Of a stretch of DNA of 64,000 nt, positions 9,665-19,900 are shown piece by piece. The notes under the pieces were generated by a model, which was given only the letters and a program-made list of their open reading frames with translations, was not told the origin of the DNA and searched no databases. The DNA lies in the NCBI RefSeq assembly GCF_900241005.1, contig NZ_OEST01000003.1:372001-436000 (forward strand), given 5' to 3'. Numbering within the stretch: position 1 is the stretch's first letter; each line of letters starts with the position of its first letter. Source of the stretch: Bacteroides cutis (GTDB lineage: Bacteria; Bacteroidota; Bacteroidia; Bacteroidales; Bacteroidaceae). Position numbers and translations under genes: made by a program.

Positions 9665-10105
9665 ATGAAGAAAATTTTATCTATGATTGTACTGGCTCTT
9701 GCGGCTGTTCAATTTGCATTTGCAGGAGATGTTATCACACAGGATGTCAAACAACTACCGTTGACTGCACGTAATTTTATCAACCAGTACTTCTCTAAAC
9801 CGCAGGTTTCGCATATCAAGATTGAGACGAATATTCTGCAATCCAAGAAGTATGAAGTTTTATTGACTGACCGTACAGAGATTGATTTTGACAGTAATGG
9901 CAACTGGACTGAGGTTGATTGTAAAAAGGTTGCTGTGCCCGGAGCATTAATTCCTGTTTCCGTGAAAGAATACGTAAAGACTAATTTCCCGCAGGAAATT
10001 ATCACGAAGATAGAACGTGGACGTAATGGTGTAGAAGTTGAGTTGGGTAACGACTATTCTTTGAAGTTTAATAATAAAGGAAAATTCGTCAGTATGGACG
10101 ACTAA
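9665..10105 (+). CDS. PepSY-like (DUF2874) periplasmic protein
   Basis: A 146-residue exported protein with a signal peptide ending QFAFAGD near residue 20. Two repeats of the PepSY-like unit are visible: LPLTARNFINQYF with KYEVLLTDRTEIDFDSNG, and IPVSVKEYVKTNFP with VEVELGNDYSLKFNNKGKF. Each has the helix-then-hairpin pattern of the family. Members are often encoded beside two-component systems in Bacteroides and are thought to bind a ligand or inhibit a partner; the real role is not known. It starts 89 bases after the kinase gene. Confidence 0.82.
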   Translation: MKKILSMIVLALAAVQFAFAGDVITQDVKQLPLTARNFINQYFSKPQVSHIKIETNILQSKKYEVLLTDRTEIDFDSNGNWTEVDCKKVAVPGALIPVSVKEYVKTNFPQEIITKIERGRNGVEVELGNDYSLKFNNKGKFVSMDD

Positions 10106-10146
10106 TATGAATGAACTTTATGTCTAATCTCAATTAAATAAGGAAA

Positions 10147-10644
10147 ATGAAAACAAAGATTCAATTATTAGCTATGATGTTTGTTGCTGTACTGGCATTC
10201 AGTGCGTGCGATGATGATGATGATAAGAATGATGGTATTCCTGTACCGGAATCTATTTCGAATGCTCTGAAGGCAAAATATCCCAATGCTACCGATATAG
10301 ATTGGGAAAAGAAAGATGTTTATTTTGTTGCCGATTGTTGGGCAGATGGCAAAGAACTTGATGTGTGGTTTGATGTTAATGCCACTTGGAAGTTGACCGA
10401 AATCTCTATTGGGTGGAATGATCTTCCGGCAACTGTACAGACAGGTTTCAATGGTAGTGAATTTGCTATTTGGAAACGAGAGGATATTGATATGCTTGAA
10501 TATCCGTTACAACCTATTCAGTACGTTATCGAGGTAGAGAATGGTAAAACTGAATATCAGTTATTTTTCTCGGAAGAGGGTAACCTGATGAAAAGTATTG
10601 ATGTGACGGGGAAAGATGATACACATTGGCCGGTAACGGAATAG
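10147..10644 (+). CDS. PepSY-like (DUF2874) lipoprotein
   Basis: A 165-residue lipoprotein with lipobox LAFSAC followed directly by a run of acidic residues (DDDDDK), a +2 context often seen on surface-exposed Bacteroides lipoproteins, although the strict export signal was not tested. The mature part contains the PepSY-like pattern twice, beginning ESISNALKAKYPNATDIDW with KELDVWFDVNATWKLTEI, and again with LPATVQTGFNGSEFA. It follows its periplasmic relative by 41 bases and is probably co-transcribed with it. The two would differ in location, one soluble and one anchored. Confidence 0.8.
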   Translation: MKTKIQLLAMMFVAVLAFSACDDDDDKNDGIPVPESISNALKAKYPNATDIDWEKKDVYFVADCWADGKELDVWFDVNATWKLTEISIGWNDLPATVQTGFNGSEFAIWKREDIDMLEYPLQPIQYVIEVENGKTEYQLFFSEEGNLMKSIDVTGKDDTHWPVTE

Positions 10645-10652
10645 TTGTTTAA

Positions 10653-10713
10653 TGATAATGGATAGTTAGATTGTGCTGTGCACCGCATGGTAGTTATCAA
10701 CTATCCATTATCA
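10653..10713. repeat. 15-bp inverted repeat between convergent genes
   Basis: Perfect 15-base arms, TGATAATGGATAGTT at 10653-10667 and its complement at 10699-10713, enclose a 31-base loop between the stops of the PepSY-like lipoprotein and the serine dehydratase gene. It could end transcription from both sides or be a copy of a dispersed intergenic repeat. Confidence 0.6.
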
Positions 10714-10722
10714 ATTAAATAA

Positions 10723-11934
10723 TTACATCGGTTTATAATCTTTTGCCAACCCTCCCTCACTCGTTTCTTTATATAGGGACGGCAGGTCATTCCCTGTCTC
10801 TTTCATTACTTCGACTACTTTATCGAATGATACGCGGTGCATGCCGTCTGTAAAAGAAGAATATAAGTTAGCATCTAGAGCGCGTGCGGCGGCGTAGGCA
10901 TTTCGTTCGATACATGGTATTTGTACCAATCCGCACACAGGATCACAGGTCATACCTAAATGATGTTCCAATCCCATTTCGGCGGCATATTCTATTTGTG
11001 CCGGACTACCACCGAATAATTGGTTGGCTGCTGCTGAGGCCATGGCACATGCTACACCTACTTCCCCCTGACAACCAACTTCCGCTCCTGATATAGAAGC
11101 ATTCGTTTTTACTATGTTTCCTACCAATCCGGCAGTTGCCAGCGCGCGGAGAATACGCATGTCACTAAATTCACGACTCTTTGCCAGATGGTACAGTACG
11201 GCGGGCATTACACCACACGAACCACAAGTGGGAGCTGTAACGATGACACCTCCCGAAGCATTCTCTTCACTTACGGCAAGTGCATAAGAAAAGACCAGTC
11301 CACGCGACTGAAGAGAAGATTTGTATCCACTGGCACGTATATAATAGGTAGAAGCTTTGCGTCGTAGGTTCAACGGACCGGGTAATACGCCTTCTTGTTC
11401 CAATCCGCGTTTTACAGCAGATTGCATGGTTTTCCATACTTCTTGTAAATAATCCCATATATCACTGTTCTCACATTCCTTGACGTATTCCCAGTAACTT
11501 TTGCCGGTACGTTCACACCATTGTAAGATTTCAGTCATGTGGTTCATATCGTATACATCGGGAGTGTTGACGGAGGAAGCTCCGTCGTTTTCCTCAGCCA
11601 ATGCACCACCACCAACGCTGAATACTGTCCATTGGTCGGTTTCTTTTCCTTCGGAATTTACTGAAACAAATTTCATTCCATTAGGATGAAAGGGGAGAAA
11701 AATTTTGGGTTCCCATATAATTTCCACCGGAGCTGCCGGTTGCAAGGTTTCAGTGATGGCAATATTCGTCATGTGCCCTTTTCCGGTAGCTGCAAGACTA
11801 CCATATAATGTAACTTTGAATGCTGCGGCCTCAGGATGTCTTTCCAAAAATATTTCGGCAGCCTTGCGTGGACCCATCGTGTGGCTACTTGATGGACCTG
11901 TACCGATGCGATAAAGTTCTTTGATTGATTTCAT
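10723..11934 (-). CDS. sdaA: L-serine ammonia-lyase (single-chain, iron-sulfur type)
   Basis: Deaminates L-serine to pyruvate and ammonia in the cytoplasm. The protein is 403 residues. The beta-type N-terminal domain opens with RIGTGPSSSHTMGP, and the alpha-type catalytic domain carries TAPTCGSCGVMPA and CDPVCGLVQIPCIERNA, whose cysteines ligate the [4Fe-4S] cluster. Fusion of both domains in one chain matches the E. coli-type enzyme, though this one is about 50 residues shorter. It is encoded alone, convergent with the PepSY-like genes and with mutS2 behind it on the same strand at a 74-base distance. Confidence 0.95.
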   Translation of the reverse strand: MKSIKELYRIGTGPSSSHTMGPRKAAEIFLERHPEAAAFKVTLYGSLAATGKGHMTNIAITETLQPAAPVEIIWEPKIFLPFHPNGMKFVSVNSEGKETDQWTVFSVGGGALAEENDGASSVNTPDVYDMNHMTEILQWCERTGKSYWEYVKECENSDIWDYLQEVWKTMQSAVKRGLEQEGVLPGPLNLRRKASTYYIRASGYKSSLQSRGLVFSYALAVSEENASGGVIVTAPTCGSCGVMPAVLYHLAKSREFSDMRILRALATAGLVGNIVKTNASISGAEVGCQGEVGVACAMASAAANQLFGGSPAQIEYAAEMGLEHHLGMTCDPVCGLVQIPCIERNAYAAARALDANLYSSFTDGMHRVSFDKVVEVMKETGNDLPSLYKETSEGGLAKDYKPM

Positions 11935-12008
11935 ATATATTTACGATTTAAAGATTTACGATTAAAATTGTTTTTATTATTTCATTTCAAATTTTCCCCT
12001 TTTTCGCT

Positions 12009-14546
12009 TTAACTAAAGTCTACTACTGTGATACCTGCACCTCCGAATTGTATGTGTTCATCGGCAAAATGGCGCACTCCGGGAACAGTCTGCAAATATT
12101 GGCGGATAAGAGTACGTAGAATTCCCGTACCCGTTCCGTGTAGAATACGAACGCGGGACATTCCGACAAGAATGGCATCATCTATAAAGTAGGTTATTGC
12201 CTGTAATGCTTCATCCCCACGCATGCCACGTACATCAATATCTTGCTTAAAATGCAGTTTCTTTTCGTACATGCTATCTTGCGTCTGACTACTGATAAAG
12301 GTGTTTTTGGCAGAGGCATTTGCCTGTTTAGGTTGCGCGTTGGTACGTTCCAGTCTATCCAGTTTGACGGTAGTCTTGATGCTTCCAAAAGCTACAATCG
12401 CATTTTTCCCATTTATTTCCATTACCTCACCAATCGAAGTTTGCCCTTTTATTTTGACACTACAACCGGGGATAATCGCAGCCAAGCGTTCGGCTTCCTT
12501 ACGTGCTTGCTTTTCAGCCAATGCTTCTGTTGATAACTCTTTCTCTTTGTTTGTTTTCTTTTCTTTTTTCCGGTTCTGTTTTTCTTTCAGTTTCTCCATT
12601 TTGCGGGCTAACTTTTCCTCTTGCTCTTTACTGGCAAGATCTTCCATAGATTTACGGAAATCGGTCAGTTCTTGACGTACCTGACGGGTCTTTTCCTTTT
12701 CAGCTTGTGCTTCTTTAATGGTACGGATGGTATTTTCAATGCGGGCATTTGCGTTCTGTATCAGCTGTTCGGCTTCTTCTTTGGCTTTTCTCAGAATTTC
12801 CTTACGGGATTTCTGCAGCTCCTCCATTTCTTCCTGATAGCGGGCGATGGTTTCTTCCATGTGCTTTTCACGCTGACGGATTGTTTGGCGTTTACCTTCC
12901 CAATAGCGTTTGTCGCGCACAATATCTTGCAGATATTTGTCTGCATTGATGTATTCACTACCCACGATTTCAGAAGCATCTGCAATGACATCTTCCGGCA
13001 AACCGATTTTACGGGCAATCTCCACAGCGAACGAGCTACCCGGATTACCTATTTGGAGTTGGAATAAAGCTTGCATTAGATGACGATCGTATAACATGGC
13101 ACCGTTTACTACTCCTTCATGGTCTTCGGCAAAATGCTTCAGATTTTGGTAGTGAGTAGTGATGACACCGAAAGTCTGTTTTTCGTTGAAACGTTTTAGA
13201 ACAGCTTCTGCAATGGCACCACCGATTTGCGGTTCTGTTCCACCGCCAAATTCGTCAATCAAGATGAGACTGCGCTCATTGCAGCTCTTCATCATGATTT
13301 TCATATTGGTAAGATGTGAAGAATAGGTACTGAGATCATCCTCGATGGATTGTTCGTCGCCTATATCTATAAAGATACTACTGAATATGCCGGTATGACT
13401 ACGTTCGTGCATAGGAATGAGTAACCCGCACTGCAACATATATTGCAACAAACCGACTGTTTTTAGACAGACCGACTTACCGCCGGCATTAGGGCCGGAG
13501 ATAATAAGGATACGTTGCTTCCCGTGCAATTCTATATCCAGTGGTACCACCTTTTTACCATGTTTGGCTAGGGAGAGTTGCAGCAGGGGATGTACGGCCA
13601 TAGTCCAGTCCAGTACCTGCCTGTTTTCAAAAGCTGGCTTTATGCCTGTAATCTGTTCGGCAAGCAGTGCTTTGGCACGTATAAAATCTATCTCGGCAAG
13701 AAACTCGTAAGATAATAATACATCGGGAATGAATGGACGCAATTGATTGGAAAATTCCATCAGGATACGGATTATTTCCCGTCGTTCGTCTCCTTCTAGT
13801 TCACGGATACGATTGTTGGCTTCCACCACTTCGGCAGGCTCTATGAATACGGTTTTTCCACTGGCCGACTCATCGTGTACTATACCTTTTATCTTTCTTT
13901 TCAAAGCCGGAGCTACAGGAATAACCAGACGCCCGTCACGCATGGTGGGAGTGACGTCTTTGTCTACAACACCTTCTGACTGCGCACTACGTAATATGCT
14001 GTTCAAAGAACGTGATATACTTCCCATCGTACTTGCCAGTTCTCTACGGATGCGTGCCAATTCGGTAGAAGCGTTATCCTTAATTTTCCCATATGGAGAC
14101 AGGATGCCGTTAACTCTTCCAATGAGTTGTGGGAATACAGTAATATCTCCTGCCAGACGTTTCAGACGAGGATAGGGAGAAGCGCTTTCTTCCTCCGTGT
14201 CATCATTCTTTTGTAGAAAACGTACAATGTCGCGTATCGTTTCTAATGAACGTCGCAGATCGAAAAGTTCTTGTTCGTCCAGATACATTCCTTCTACTCG
14301 TATCCGCTTCAATGATGGGCGAACGTCGAAGAAATATTGTGCGGGGAAGTTGTCTTCCTCTCTGAGTATACGAACGAACTCCGTGACTTGTTCCAGAAGT
14401 TCCTCTACTTCACTAAAACGATCGGAGAATGTCATATCAGTCACACGTTCTTCACCAAGTGTGCTGAGACATTTCTCCTTCAGCAATTGACGTATCTGAT
14501 CGAAACCTATCTTTTGTTCAAAATTTTGCGGGTATATCATGGGCAT
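12009..14546 (-). CDS. mutS2: MutS2 ATPase with C-terminal Smr nuclease domain
   Basis: A MutS paralogue of 845 residues not involved in classical mismatch repair; members suppress homologous recombination or act in ribosome rescue. The order is an N-terminal core/lever region, a P-loop ATPase with GPNAGGKS at about residues 350-357 and Walker B LILIDEFGGGTEP, a long charged coiled coil (about 510-650, rich in Glu, Lys and Arg), a KOW-like linker, and a C-terminal Smr domain starting IDVRGMRGDEAL with the LHGTGTGILR motif. Either of two close ATGs (14546 or 14540) could be the start. Confidence 0.95.
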   Translation of the reverse strand: MPMIYPQNFEQKIGFDQIRQLLKEKCLSTLGEERVTDMTFSDRFSEVEELLEQVTEFVRILREEDNFPAQYFFDVRPSLKRIRVEGMYLDEQELFDLRRSLETIRDIVRFLQKNDDTEEESASPYPRLKRLAGDITVFPQLIGRVNGILSPYGKIKDNASTELARIRRELASTMGSISRSLNSILRSAQSEGVVDKDVTPTMRDGRLVIPVAPALKRKIKGIVHDESASGKTVFIEPAEVVEANNRIRELEGDERREIIRILMEFSNQLRPFIPDVLLSYEFLAEIDFIRAKALLAEQITGIKPAFENRQVLDWTMAVHPLLQLSLAKHGKKVVPLDIELHGKQRILIISGPNAGGKSVCLKTVGLLQYMLQCGLLIPMHERSHTGIFSSIFIDIGDEQSIEDDLSTYSSHLTNMKIMMKSCNERSLILIDEFGGGTEPQIGGAIAEAVLKRFNEKQTFGVITTHYQNLKHFAEDHEGVVNGAMLYDRHLMQALFQLQIGNPGSSFAVEIARKIGLPEDVIADASEIVGSEYINADKYLQDIVRDKRYWEGKRQTIRQREKHMEETIARYQEEMEELQKSRKEILRKAKEEAEQLIQNANARIENTIRTIKEAQAEKEKTRQVRQELTDFRKSMEDLASKEQEEKLARKMEKLKEKQNRKKEKKTNKEKELSTEALAEKQARKEAERLAAIIPGCSVKIKGQTSIGEVMEINGKNAIVAFGSIKTTVKLDRLERTNAQPKQANASAKNTFISSQTQDSMYEKKLHFKQDIDVRGMRGDEALQAITYFIDDAILVGMSRVRILHGTGTGILRTLIRQYLQTVPGVRHFADEHIQFGGAGITVVDFS

Positions 14547-14564
14547 AGCCTATATATTATGTGG

Positions 14565-14572
14565 CAAAAGTA
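14565..14572 (-). promoter_or_regulatory. TACTTTTG -7 element for mutS2
   Basis: On the minus strand TACTTTTG matches the Bacteroidales -7 consensus, 19 bases before the mutS2 start. It lies back to back with the tRNA-Ser promoter 50 bases away. No clear TTG -33 element was found at the right distance. Confidence 0.4.
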
Positions 14573-14603
14573 CAATTAATTCGCGAAAAAAGAGAAAGTA
14601 TGT

Positions 14604-14633
14604 TTGCAGAATTAAAAATGATTTGTACCTTTG
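14604..14633 (+). promoter_or_regulatory. Promoter of tRNA-Ser(UGA), first copy
   Basis: TTG at 14604-14606 and TACCTTTG at 14626-14633, 19 bases apart, match the Bacteroidales promoter form 40 bases in front of the tRNA. The 134-base duplication shared with the second tRNA-Ser begins exactly at the -7 box. Confidence 0.6.
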
Positions 14634-14759
14634 CACCGCTTTCAACGGAAAGCCTTCTTGAGAAGGAAGTTTTGGAGAGGTGGCAGAGTGGTCGATTGCG
14701 GCGGTCTTGAAAACCGTTGTGCTGCGAGGCACCCGGGGTTCGAATCCCTGTCTCTCCGC
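14626..14759 (+). repeat. 134-bp perfect duplication containing tRNA-Ser(UGA), copy 1
   Basis: From the -7 promoter box through the tRNA to the base after its discriminator, this segment is identical to 40813-40946. Sequence on both outer sides differs. Confidence 0.9.
14674..14758 (+). tRNA. tRNA-Ser (anticodon UGA), copy 1
   Basis: An 85-base cloverleaf. The acceptor stem GGAGAGG pairs with TCTCTCC (one G-U pair), followed by discriminator G. The anticodon loop CTTGAAA shows TGA, reading UCA codons. The TPsiC loop GGTTCGAATCC is standard, and the long variable arm (TGCTGCGAGGCA region) fits the serine class. CCA is not encoded. A strong terminator hairpin follows at 14797-14829. Confidence 0.96.
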
Positions 14760-14796
14760 TGAAACCTAAAGACATTAGGTAGCCAATCTAAGACAA

Positions 14797-14829
14797 GTCC
14801 CGTAAAATCAATGTTTTACGGGACTTTTT
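14797..14829 (+). terminator. Terminator of tRNA-Ser(UGA) copy 1
   Basis: Perfect 11-base arms, GTCCCGTAAAA at 14797-14807 and its complement at 14814-14824, with a six-base loop and five T afterwards. A textbook intrinsic terminator. Confidence 0.85.
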
Positions 14830-14885
14830 CTATTTGGTCGGCAGACAACCGAAAGACATGAAAATGCCCACTTTTGACAAAGTTC

Positions 14886-14902
14886 CGTTACTAAATCGTT
14901 AC
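14886..14902 (+). repeat. 17-bp motif shared with the integrase region behind tRNA-Ser copy 2
   Basis: CGTTACTAAATCGTTAC occurs here, 128 bases after the tRNA end, and again at 41072-41088, 127 bases after the end of the second tRNA copy. It is part of the arm-site-like sequence of the integrative element there, so this tRNA probably once carried a related element. Confidence 0.6.
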
Positions 14903-15005
14903 TGAAAAACAACCCATGAAAATAGTCATAATATAAGCAAAAATAAGTAAATGAGAGAAATAAAACTCTGCATTTTTTGCATTTATAAAATTTCACATCT
15001 ATTCT

Positions 15006-15245
15006 TCATCCATTGCCACCGCCAATACAAATAGCAGCTACACCCTCTTTTAAATAGCAGTTACAAGCCAACTTCATACCTTTTGAGGTTTCCGGAACAA
15101 GCGGTTTCGGGCAGACAATCACAACACGGTCATCCGTGGACGGATTTTTGCCGCCATTCTCCGTTTTATACTGTCCTATCTGTTTCGGAATACGATATGA
15201 AGCATTGATTTTATGGGTAAATAACCGGATCTCAATAATTTGAAG
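15006..15245 (-). pseudogene. Unidentified coding remnant with thiolase-like tail
   Basis: The region 14830-15297 has no intact gene. On the minus strand an open frame of about 80 codons without an obvious start runs into the susD terminator and ends at a TGA at 15006. It reads as protein, for example KINASYRIPKQIGQY and VVIVCPKPLVPETSKG, and ends EGVAAICIGGGNG, which resembles the glycine-rich end of thiolases. I cannot identify it firmly. It may be a fragment left by recombination at the neighbouring tRNA. Confidence 0.3.
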
Positions 15246-15247
15246 TA

Positions 15248-15281
15248 CCGGAAGAAGAGGCTTAACAGCCTCTTCTTCCGG
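15248..15281 (-). terminator. Strong hairpin after susD
   Basis: Perfect 14-base arms, 15248-15261 and 15268-15281 (CCGGAAGAAGAGGC and its complement), with a six-base loop, begin 17 bases after the susD stop. No T run follows on the minus strand, so it may work as a message-stabilising or Rho-assisted end. Confidence 0.7.
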
Positions 15282-15297
15282 CGTGGGGATGTTGGGT

Positions 15298-16902
15298 TTA
15301 CAAATTGGGGTTCAGTATAGAATCTTCGTAGGGGTAGGGTGAATACATACGGCTATCATCCCATGTACCACTGACAGATACAGCTTCGTTTCGCATAATG
15401 CCGGGAGCCACTTCGATCATCGGGTTTTCTTTACGGTATTCAAAATGATCTTTGAAACGGTACATGCGGAACATGTCACGTGCACGGGTGGCCAGTCCGG
15501 CCCAGTAGTATCCTGCTATCTCCCAACCATGTTCGTTATAAGCAGCTTCGGCAAGCTCATCGGGAGTCATGGAGATACTGTAAAGATTGGATAATTGGCC
15601 GTCGGCACGGTTACGCACATGATTTAACACATCTACCGCCTTAGAGGTGACTTGTCCCGAACGGCCGATAGCTTCGGCATACCAGCAGTAAACTTGTGAA
15701 AGGCGGATCACTTGGATGGTCTTTTCGCCAAACTGTGGCAGAGGGGTAGGATTGGTATAGTCAAACTCTGTACCTCGTTCTGTACCTTCCACGGTTTTCA
15801 TAAATACCGGCGCCACTACTTCGCGTGAAGGAGGATCGGTGTCGTACCACCAATCGTGTAGTTCACCATCGGCCAACATAATTTTAGGAAAATAAGTGGC
15901 ATCTTTGCGGGGACCTTCGGGGAACTCTTTCCAGAATTTGATCTCTCCATTAGTATCACCCCAACCTGCTTGTTTCTGGTCTAACAAGAAGTCGGCCAAC
16001 GGAGTCATCTGTGGGGTACGGTCGCGGTTATAGTAGATACCGAGCAATACTTCAGGATTGGCTGCGCTCCACTGAACGGAGTATACTTGGTTGTATTCGT
16101 CCAACAGGCGGTAATAGTAAGTCCCATTCTCTACACCATTTATTACCTCTTCGGCTTTATCCGCTGCCAGTTTATAGTATTCGGCTCCTTTGTTGAGTGG
16201 CCATCCGGCCATACACATATACACATAAGCCATAGTAGCTTTCACCGCTGCTTGGCTGACAGCGATATTCACTCCGTTCCGTGCATAAGGTTCGGAATCA
16301 TACATTACAGGACAACCGGCTTCGGCGATTTTCAGGTCGGACAGAATAAGTTTGTATACCTCCTCAACCGGAGTAAGAGTGGCATTGTAATTGATTTCTT
16401 CTTCCAACATTACAGGTACGGCTCCCCATGTAGTTACCAGATAAAAATAGGAATAGGCGCGCCAATAGTGTGCCTGGGCAATGGCGCGGGTAATTTCTTC
16501 CTTACTGGTGTCTGGGGTACGGTCAGCATTATTAATAATAAAGTTAGCAGCTTTGATTACTAAGTATCGCTGTTCCCACATACTGACGAGCCATGAATTG
16601 TTGTCCGTCACGTTATATTGATCATGTTCACGCAAAGGCTGTTTGTTACTGGCGGGATGAGTAGACAGATCGTCACCTGCCAAGAAGTTTGTGCCACAAT
16701 AATTATTCTGGGCTTGTGAGGTAGCTACCACAGAGTAGAGTGCGTTGAGAGAGGCAGCCAAATCTTCTTTATTACTGAAGAAACCTTCGGTAGTAAGCTG
16801 TCCGTATGGCTTTTCGTTGAAAAAGTCCTCGCAGGCTGTCAGACTAAAAGCTACAGCAGTTGCCAGTAGGGTGGCTTTAATATGATGAAAATTTGTTTTC
16901 AT
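15298..16902 (-). CDS. SusD/RagB-family nutrient-binding lipoprotein
   Basis: The surface-exposed glycan- or nutrient-binding partner of the SusC transporter encoded immediately upstream. At 534 residues it has a lipobox LTACED near residue 24 and the usual SusD layout: an N-terminal SusD-like segment (FFNEKPYGQLTTEGFF, with LNALYSVVATSQ) and TPR-like helices such as AQAHYWRAYSYFYLVTTWG. The C-terminal RagB region contains VIRLSQVYCWYAEAIGRSG and ends near LNPNL. It starts 22 bases after the susC stop. No glycoside hydrolase, sulfatase or regulator accompanies the pair, so the substrate cannot be guessed. Confidence 0.95.
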   Translation of the reverse strand: MKTNFHHIKATLLATAVAFSLTACEDFFNEKPYGQLTTEGFFSNKEDLAASLNALYSVVATSQAQNNYCGTNFLAGDDLSTHPASNKQPLREHDQYNVTDNNSWLVSMWEQRYLVIKAANFIINNADRTPDTSKEEITRAIAQAHYWRAYSYFYLVTTWGAVPVMLEEEINYNATLTPVEEVYKLILSDLKIAEAGCPVMYDSEPYARNGVNIAVSQAAVKATMAYVYMCMAGWPLNKGAEYYKLAADKAEEVINGVENGTYYYRLLDEYNQVYSVQWSAANPEVLLGIYYNRDRTPQMTPLADFLLDQKQAGWGDTNGEIKFWKEFPEGPRKDATYFPKIMLADGELHDWWYDTDPPSREVVAPVFMKTVEGTERGTEFDYTNPTPLPQFGEKTIQVIRLSQVYCWYAEAIGRSGQVTSKAVDVLNHVRNRADGQLSNLYSISMTPDELAEAAYNEHGWEIAGYYWAGLATRARDMFRMYRFKDHFEYRKENPMIEVAPGIMRNEAVSVSGTWDDSRMYSPYPYEDSILNPNL

Positions 16903-16924
16903 GTCTGTATGCTATTATAGGTTA

Positions 16925-19900
16925 TTAAAATCTAAGTTTTACAGCGAAGGTAAAAGTACGTGGTACAGGGTAGGCACCATAATCCAAGCCATCGTAGCCG
17001 GTATAAACTTCAGGATCCATACCCTTATATTTAGTCAGGGTAAATACATCCTGTGCGCTGACTGTTAGTTGGATACCGGCAATTTTGGTCGCGCGGCGCG
17101 GGATGTTATAAGACAGGCTGATGTTTTTCAGCTTCACGAATGAGGCATCTTCCAGCCAGAAGTCGGAATTGGCATAGCTTTTATTATCAGTGTTACTGAT
17201 ACTGGGGTAGAGCGCTTCGGCTTTATTATCTACATAATCCCAACCCCGGAAGTAAGCGTCACAAAGACTGATGAAGCGTGACACACCACTCATTGAAGCA
17301 GTGGTGAAACGGCTTATATTTAATCGGTTATATCCTGTAGCTGCATTGAAGAATATATTCAGTGTCCAGTTTTTCCACGATAAAGTGTTGTTCCATCCCA
17401 ATGTCCATTTCGGACTGGATTGCCCTTTGATAACAAGGTCGGCTGAAGTAGGGGTTGTGGTCAACGAACCGTCCGCTTTCTGATAGAGGTTAGCTCCGTT
17501 TTCATCAAATCCTTTCCATTGGTACACGTAGAATGATCCCAATGGATAACCCGGTTTCATGATTTGCATGGCTCCGCCCAGATCACTATAATTGGCACTC
17601 AGTACGAAGTCGTTACCTGCCAGGTCTATTACTTCGTTCTTTATATATGAAGCATTGAAAGAAGTCTCCCATACCAGAGTACTCTTGACAGGAAAAGTGC
17701 TGAACGAAAATTCCACACCGGTATTGTTCAGTTTGCCCTGGTTCACCCAATACGATCCGCCACCATTGTAACGAGGTACTTGTTTTTGGAAAAGTAGATC
17801 TACTGTGCGCTTTTTAAACCAGTCTACTGTAATGTCTATGCCCAGTAGGCTTACGTCCAGACCTATGTCATATTGATATGTCTTTTCCCATGTCAGTTCG
17901 GGAGTGGCAAACTGGTTACCCCAGTAACCTGTATAGCCGGTGGTGGTACCCCATCCATAGCTAGTACCCGACAACATTCCCAACGTACTATATGCCGAAA
18001 TGGCCTCGTTACCCGTTACACCATAACTGGCGCGTAATTTCAGTTGTTTTAGTATTTTTTGATTAGCCATAAATTTTTCTTTGGCTACATCCCATGCCAC
18101 GGCAGCCGAAGGGAACCATCCCCAGCGGTGGTCTTTTTGGAACTTTGACGAACCGTCGGCACGGAGAGCGGCGGTCAAGAAGTAACGTTTCTTATAGTCA
18201 TAACTGGCACGTATGATACCCGATGCAAGCGAAGCTTCTGTATATGAGTTGCTTTCACTTCGTACAGCGGCATTGCTTATATTCCAGTAACCTACACTTT
18301 CATTATTCAGGTTCGAACCACTGGCACTCAGACCGGTATCTATGGTACGGCTGATCTCCCACACTCCCGTGGCAGTCAGCGAATGGTCACCCCACTGTCC
18401 TTGGTAAGTCAAGTTGTTGGTGTTTTGCCAGTAACGGTGCAGGCTGCTACTGTTACTCATACTGTTGATGGCTCCGGGGGCTATCAACTTGGAACTGAAA
18501 GAGTAAGAGGGACTATGATCGTAGTCGTAACCTCCCTGTATGTTGAATGTCAATCCTTTAGCAATTTTAAAGAGTAGATTTAGGTTGGCGTTTACATTAT
18601 AACTATACGAATCGCTGTAATTTTCCATTGCCACACCGTAAGGATTATTTCCCGTACCGATATTGTAGGGGTCGTTGTTATAAATACCTGTTTCAGGATC
18701 ACGTAATTCCATGGTGGGTGAAAAATTCAGTACGTGGAACCAGCTGGGTGCACCGTTTTCTTGATGGATAATGGCTGTATTCAGACGGGCGGACAAAGAG
18801 AGCCACGGACGAATGTCGGCGTTTATATTGGCGCGGAAACCATAACGCTTGTATTTGGAGTTGATGGTGACGGCCTGTTGGTCCAGCACATTACCCGAAA
18901 GGAGGTACTTCACCTTTTCCGTTCCACCGGATATGCCTACATTATAGTCTTGGCTTAAGGCAGTACGGGTCATTAAATCTAGCCAGTTGATACCTTTTGT
19001 ACCATTGCGGTAGGCTTCCATATCTTCTGGAGAGATGGTCTGCGAACCACGGATGTCATTTAATGCCTGGGCGTACTCGTATGCATTGAGTAAATCATAG
19101 TCTTTCCGTACTGATGACAATCCTATCTTAGCGTCGAAAGTCACTCTGGCCCGTCCTTCCTCTCCACTTCGGGTAGTGACGAGGATGACACCATTGGCTC
19201 CGCGCGAACCATAAATGGCTGTGGACGAAGCATCTTTCAGGATTTCCATGGACTGGATGTCCTGAGGATTTAGTCCGTCCAGCCCACTAGACGAAATAAT
19301 TCCGTCGATTACATACAACGGATCACTACTTTTGTTGATAGATGTGGTACCACGGATACGTACTTTGGCTCCTGAACCGGGCATGCCGCTGGTGGAAGTA
19401 ACTTCTACGCCAGATGTACGTCCCTGTAAGATTTGTGAGACATTGGTCACAGGCTGACTTTCAAAACTACGCGTACCGACAGTGGATACGGATCCGGTCA
19501 GGTCACTTTTTTTCACTGTACCATAACCCACCACTACCACTTCTTCCAATAGTTGGTTATCCTCTTTTAGAATGATATTATAGAACGGAGTTTTACGGCT
19601 TACACGCGTCTCTTGTGGATTGTATCCGATGTATGAGATGACAAGAATACTTCGGGGTTCCACTTCCAGTGTGAATTTTCCATCTACATCGGTTACAGTA
19701 CCTGTTTCAGGATGCCCTTTCACCACTACTGTGGCACCAATGATACTTTCACCATGTTCATCACTGACGAAACCTTTTACAATTTTTTTACCATCTGGAG
19801 TTAACTCGCCCCCCGTATCGATGGTAGCAGCACTTTCGATGGTTGTTTCTACATTCCCTTGTAAGGGTGACGCCATTTGTGCGGATAGGGGGGTAGATAA

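Noticed and set aside
12621..13067. A 148-codon plus-strand frame
   Set aside because: It is antisense to the coiled-coil region of mutS2; its Phe/Leu-rich translation is the expected mirror of Glu/Lys codons.
15244..15300. Extension of the thiolase-like frame back to susD
   Set aside because: This stretch is the susD hairpin; its open frame follows from the palindrome and not from coding use.
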